Shown here one piece after another: positions 33,853-36,368 of a DNA stretch of 36,368 bases (within the stretch, counting starts at the first letter, position 1; every line of letters begins with the position of its first letter). The notes under the pieces were generated by a model. It ran no database searches. It saw only the letters and a list, made by a program, of their open reading frames with translations, and was not told the DNA's origin. The position numbers and the translations under genes were made by a program. Source of the DNA: Flavobacteriaceae bacterium (GTDB lineage Bacteria > Bacteroidota > Bacteroidia > Flavobacteriales > Flavobacteriaceae); the NCBI GenBank assembly GCA_027066745.1, contig JAMONB010000245.1, positions 1 to 36,368 of the forward strand, read 5' to 3'.

Positions 33853-34983
33853 TTAATCAAAAAAGTCTATAATATGCTTTATAATTCTATTGATTTCGTT
33901 ATCTTTTAATTCAAAATAAAAAGGCAATCTCAACAGATGATCTGTATAATAATCACTCATAGGTAATTCTTCTCCTTCGTAAATATTATTATAAAATTCA
34001 CTTTTATGTAGACTTAGATAATGAAAAACACTTAATATTCCTCTTTCTTTTAAATAGAAAATTAGGTTCTTTCTCTCTTCCAAAGATTTACACAAAATAT
34101 AAAACATATGCCCATTATTTGTTGAATACTCAGGTACAATTGGAAGTTTAATTTTACCTTGTTCAGACAAATGTAATAAACCGTTATAATAGAGATTCCA
34201 AATGTATGTTCTCTTTCTTTGAATCATATCCATTTTCTCTAACTGAGCATATAAAAACGCCGCTGTAATTTCAGAAGGAAGAAAGGATGATCCTGTATCT
34301 ACCCATCCATATTTATTAACTTCACCTCTAAAGAAAGAAGCTCTATTGGTGCCTTTTTCCCAAATAATTTCTGCTCTTTCAGCTAATTTTTCATCATTGA
34401 TTATAAGTAATCCCCCTTCGCCAGATATAATATTTTTGGTTTCATGAAAGGAAAATGCACCTAGGTGTCCAATACCACCTAATGGTTTTCCTTTATAGAA
34501 AGTATTTATGGCCTGGGCGGCATCTTCTATTACAAAAATATTATATTTATCGGCTAATGCCATAACCTTATCCATATCTACAGCCATACTTGCATAGTGA
34601 ACAGGAACAATCGCTCTAGTTTTTTTTGTAATTAGACTTTCAAGTTTATCAACATCTAAATTTGGATGATTAACAGATGAATCTGCGAAAATAACTTTAG
34701 CACCTTGCCTTACAAAAGCTAAAGCTGTAGAAACAAAAGTGTAAGAAGGTACAATAACTTCATCACCAGGTTTTATATCTATCAATAATGCACACATTTC
34801 AAGAGCATCTGTACAGGATGTTGTAAGTAATACTTTATGAAATTCATACTTTTCTTGAAAGAAATTATGACATTTTTTAGTGAATACTCCATTACCTGAA
34901 ATATGTCCTGAATTAACAGCATCAACGATGTAATCTGTCTCTTTTCCTGTTAAAAATGGTTTGTTAAATGGTATCATATTCAT
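33853..34983 (-). CDS. rffA: DegT/DnrJ/EryC1 aminotransferase, WecE/RffA-like
   Basis: A 376-residue PLP-dependent sugar aminotransferase. It closely follows E. coli WecE (RffA), which makes dTDP-4-amino-4,6-dideoxygalactose (dTDP-Fuc4N) from the 4-keto sugar. Marks are IPFNKPFLTGKETDYI at the start, PGDEVIVPSYTFVSTA (72-87), VIEDAAQ (D154, pyridine-N contact), and FSFHETKNIISGEGG with the PLP lysine K183. EKGTNRASFFRGEVNKYGW and MFYILCKSLEERKN also match. Length equals the family. It provides a 4-amino sugar that the acyl-, formyl- or aminoacyl-transferases downstream could decorate. 52 bases separate it from the upstream GT4. Confidence 0.92.
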   Translation of the reverse strand: MNMIPFNKPFLTGKETDYIVDAVNSGHISGNGVFTKKCHNFFQEKYEFHKVLLTTSCTDALEMCALLIDIKPGDEVIVPSYTFVSTALAFVRQGAKVIFADSSVNHPNLDVDKLESLITKKTRAIVPVHYASMAVDMDKVMALADKYNIFVIEDAAQAINTFYKGKPLGGIGHLGAFSFHETKNIISGEGGLLIINDEKLAERAEIIWEKGTNRASFFRGEVNKYGWVDTGSSFLPSEITAAFLYAQLEKMDMIQRKRTYIWNLYYNGLLHLSEQGKIKLPIVPEYSTNNGHMFYILCKSLEERKNLIFYLKERGILSVFHYLSLHKSEFYNNIYEGEELPMSDYYTDHLLRLPFYFELKDNEINRIIKHIIDFFD

Positions 34984-35035
34984 TATTATTACAACTTTTG
35001 ATAAGTAAATTAAATTTTAAAACGATTCATTTAAA

Positions 35036-36325
35036 TTAGTGCTTTTTTGTTGATATTACTTTTTCAAAATTATCAACAAAGCTATCTAGCTTTAATTTTT
35101 CAAGCCCTAATTTTCTACACTTTATTGACATTTCCTTTAGCTTATCATTTTTTAAAGAGTTTGCTTTGATAATGTTATTGGCTAAATCATCTATGTTTTT
35201 TAACTCAGCTAAAAAACCTGTTTCATTAGGAATAACTAAATCTAGAGCAATGCCTAACTCAAATGACACTACAGGAGTACCACACATGACAGATTGATTA
35301 ATCATAAAAGGTCCTGCATCTTCTATTGAAGGACATATAAAAAAATCGGATGCTTGAAATGCTGATGCTAATTGATGATTATTTTCTAAATTTCCTAAAT
35401 ATTTATAGTTAAATGGTAATTTTCCGTCAATAAAATCAAATCGTTTACCAGCTATTAAAAGAAATAAATTAATATTTTCATCTTTCTTTTTGATAATTTT
35501 TAGTGCCTTAACTAAATCCATTATTCCTTTTCTTTTATCAGATAAATCTGCACTGCCAAAAAAGAAAATCATTTCATCTTTTGGTAAATCTAACTTATCT
35601 CTAACCATGTCTTTTGAAACTGGTTTGAAAATTGAATAATCTACTGGAAGGAATATTTTATGTACTTGCTTATTTCTAAATAACAAACTTTTTTTTGTAC
35701 GCTCTAAGTCAATTTTTGTTCCAGTAATAATACTAAGGTCGGTTTTATCAATAAATTTCTTTTTAAATTCAAAATTAATCTTTGATTGATCATTTTCTTC
35801 TTTAGAATACATACCTGGACATTTCCCACATCCCGTTAGATAGCGATTACAATCCCAAAAATAGTGACAACCTCCCGTCAATAATGCAGGATCCATAGAA
35901 TACCAAAAAATAGGAGCTCCAGTATATTGGTTTAATTCATATAAATTTTCTACATTTAAAAACCACTGAGGAAATAAATACAATATTATATCTGGTTTAA
36001 AATCAAGATGTTTTAAAATTTCACTTGTTTTATAATATTTCTTTGTTAAATCATAATCATGTATTGTATAATCATCATCTAAAAGAACTTTTGATTTTTC
36101 AATATTAAAGTATTTTTTTAGTATTCTTTGTAGTTTATTTTTAATTTTAACTCTGATTACATCTGACCACTTATCAATATTAATAATTCCTTCTTCATAT
36201 TTTCCGTATTCTCGAACAATAATCTTTGTATAGTGCCCTTTCTCTTTTAGCCCAGTAAACAAATTATGTGCAACAACACCTGCTGTAACATATGGATTAG
36301 AACTTGTTAAAATTAATATTTTCAT
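35036..36325 (-). CDS. Glycosyltransferase family 4, WcaC-like
   Basis: A 429-residue GT-B glycosyltransferase. The insertion ALLTGGCHYFWDCNRYLTG with a following CGKCPGM resembles the cysteine-containing segment of colanic-acid WcaC-type enzymes (ALTGHC...DC...TGCGKCP). The N-terminal loop NPYVTAGVVAHNLFTGLKEKG binds the acceptor side; the donor domain has FFFGSADLSDKRKGIMDLVKAL and SIEDAGPFMINQSVMCGTPVVS, in which the second Glu of E-x7-E is Asn. Cytoplasmic or inner-membrane peripheral. First complete gene of the cluster in this window; more cluster genes probably lie beyond the right edge. Confidence 0.9.
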   Translation of the reverse strand: MKILILTSSNPYVTAGVVAHNLFTGLKEKGHYTKIIVREYGKYEEGIINIDKWSDVIRVKIKNKLQRILKKYFNIEKSKVLLDDDYTIHDYDLTKKYYKTSEILKHLDFKPDIILYLFPQWFLNVENLYELNQYTGAPIFWYSMDPALLTGGCHYFWDCNRYLTGCGKCPGMYSKEENDQSKINFEFKKKFIDKTDLSIITGTKIDLERTKKSLLFRNKQVHKIFLPVDYSIFKPVSKDMVRDKLDLPKDEMIFFFGSADLSDKRKGIMDLVKALKIIKKKDENINLFLLIAGKRFDFIDGKLPFNYKYLGNLENNHQLASAFQASDFFICPSIEDAGPFMINQSVMCGTPVVSFELGIALDLVIPNETGFLAELKNIDDLANNIIKANSLKNDKLKEMSIKCRKLGLEKLKLDSFVDNFEKVISTKKH

Positions 36326-36368
36326 GTATACTTATTTATTCCAAATGCCTGAGGCCTTCTTGTTAATT
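36326..36368 (-). other. Possible 3' end of the next upstream gene
   Basis: Two - strand frames run in from the window edge and stop just before or across the GT4 start: one ends at TAA (36334-36332), the other at TGA overlapping the ATG (36324-36322). Either could be the last 11-14 codons of a cluster gene. The stretch is too short to identify. Confidence 0.2.

Overview
The window looks like chromosomal DNA from a marine-type member of the Flavobacteriaceae (Bacteroidota). I infer this from the strong A+T bias, -7 promoter elements of the TAnnTTTG type, the lack of clear Shine-Dalgarno sequences, and gene families typical of the group: DUF2141, DUF1569, M13 peptidase lipoproteins and Bacteroidota-type sugar transferases. 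No rRNA, tRNA or CRISPR array was seen.

Region 1 (1-9.8 kb, mostly + strand) is a mixed set of core and accessory genes. It opens with the C-terminal third of an RND efflux pump that is cut off next to a perfect 9-bp palindrome resembling the end of a palindrome-ended mobile element. Next come a DUF2141 protein and a tight three-gene redox unit (double flavodoxin-fold reductase, small membrane protein, zinc-less MDR oxidoreductase). These are followed by a tri-histidine sterol desaturase/hydroxylase, a convergent unknown gene, a secreted DsrE protein coupled to rmuC, and a probably surface-exposed M13 metallopeptidase.

Region 2 (9.8-14.7 kb) is housekeeping. A leftward operon DUF1569-glyA-YciI runs from a promoter divergent to the one for fumarylacetoacetase. 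After a strong terminator comes an unknown TPR-like lipoprotein. Three strong hairpin terminators (9816-9853, 13310-13348, 14695-14738) separate these units.

Region 3 (14.7 kb to the right edge, all - strand) is one long surface-polysaccharide cluster, transcribed from right to left. In transcription order it holds: a GT4, a WecE/RffA-like aminotransferase and an SDR epimerase; a 640-bp non-coding interval rich in hairpins; a GT4, an AsnB-type amidotransferase, an ATP-grasp ligase, a NodB deacetylase and another GT4; a GT2 with its own candidate promoter and a 16-bp palindrome; a long perfect hairpin; then a nine-gene run of FemAB-like acyltransferase, DUF354 GT-B protein, GT4, thymidylate-kinase-like P-loop kinase, membrane-anchored nucleotidyltransferase, GT4, WbmS-like NodB protein, NodB deacetylase and formyltransferase. 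The last gene is the initiating sugar-phosphate transferase, which carries an unusual N-terminal helix-turn-helix resembling IS3 OrfA. The combination of aminotransferase, formyltransferase, deacetylases, amidotransferase, ATP-grasp and FemAB acyltransferase points to a glycan rich in N-acylated, formylated or amidated amino sugars. No Wzx flippase, Wzy polymerase or ABC exporter is visible, so the locus must continue to the right or export through another locus.

The features most worth following are the overlapping kinase/membrane-nucleotidyltransferase pair, which could be an uncharacterised activation module, and the HTH-fused initiating transferase. All functions are read from motifs and family resemblance; no searches were run.
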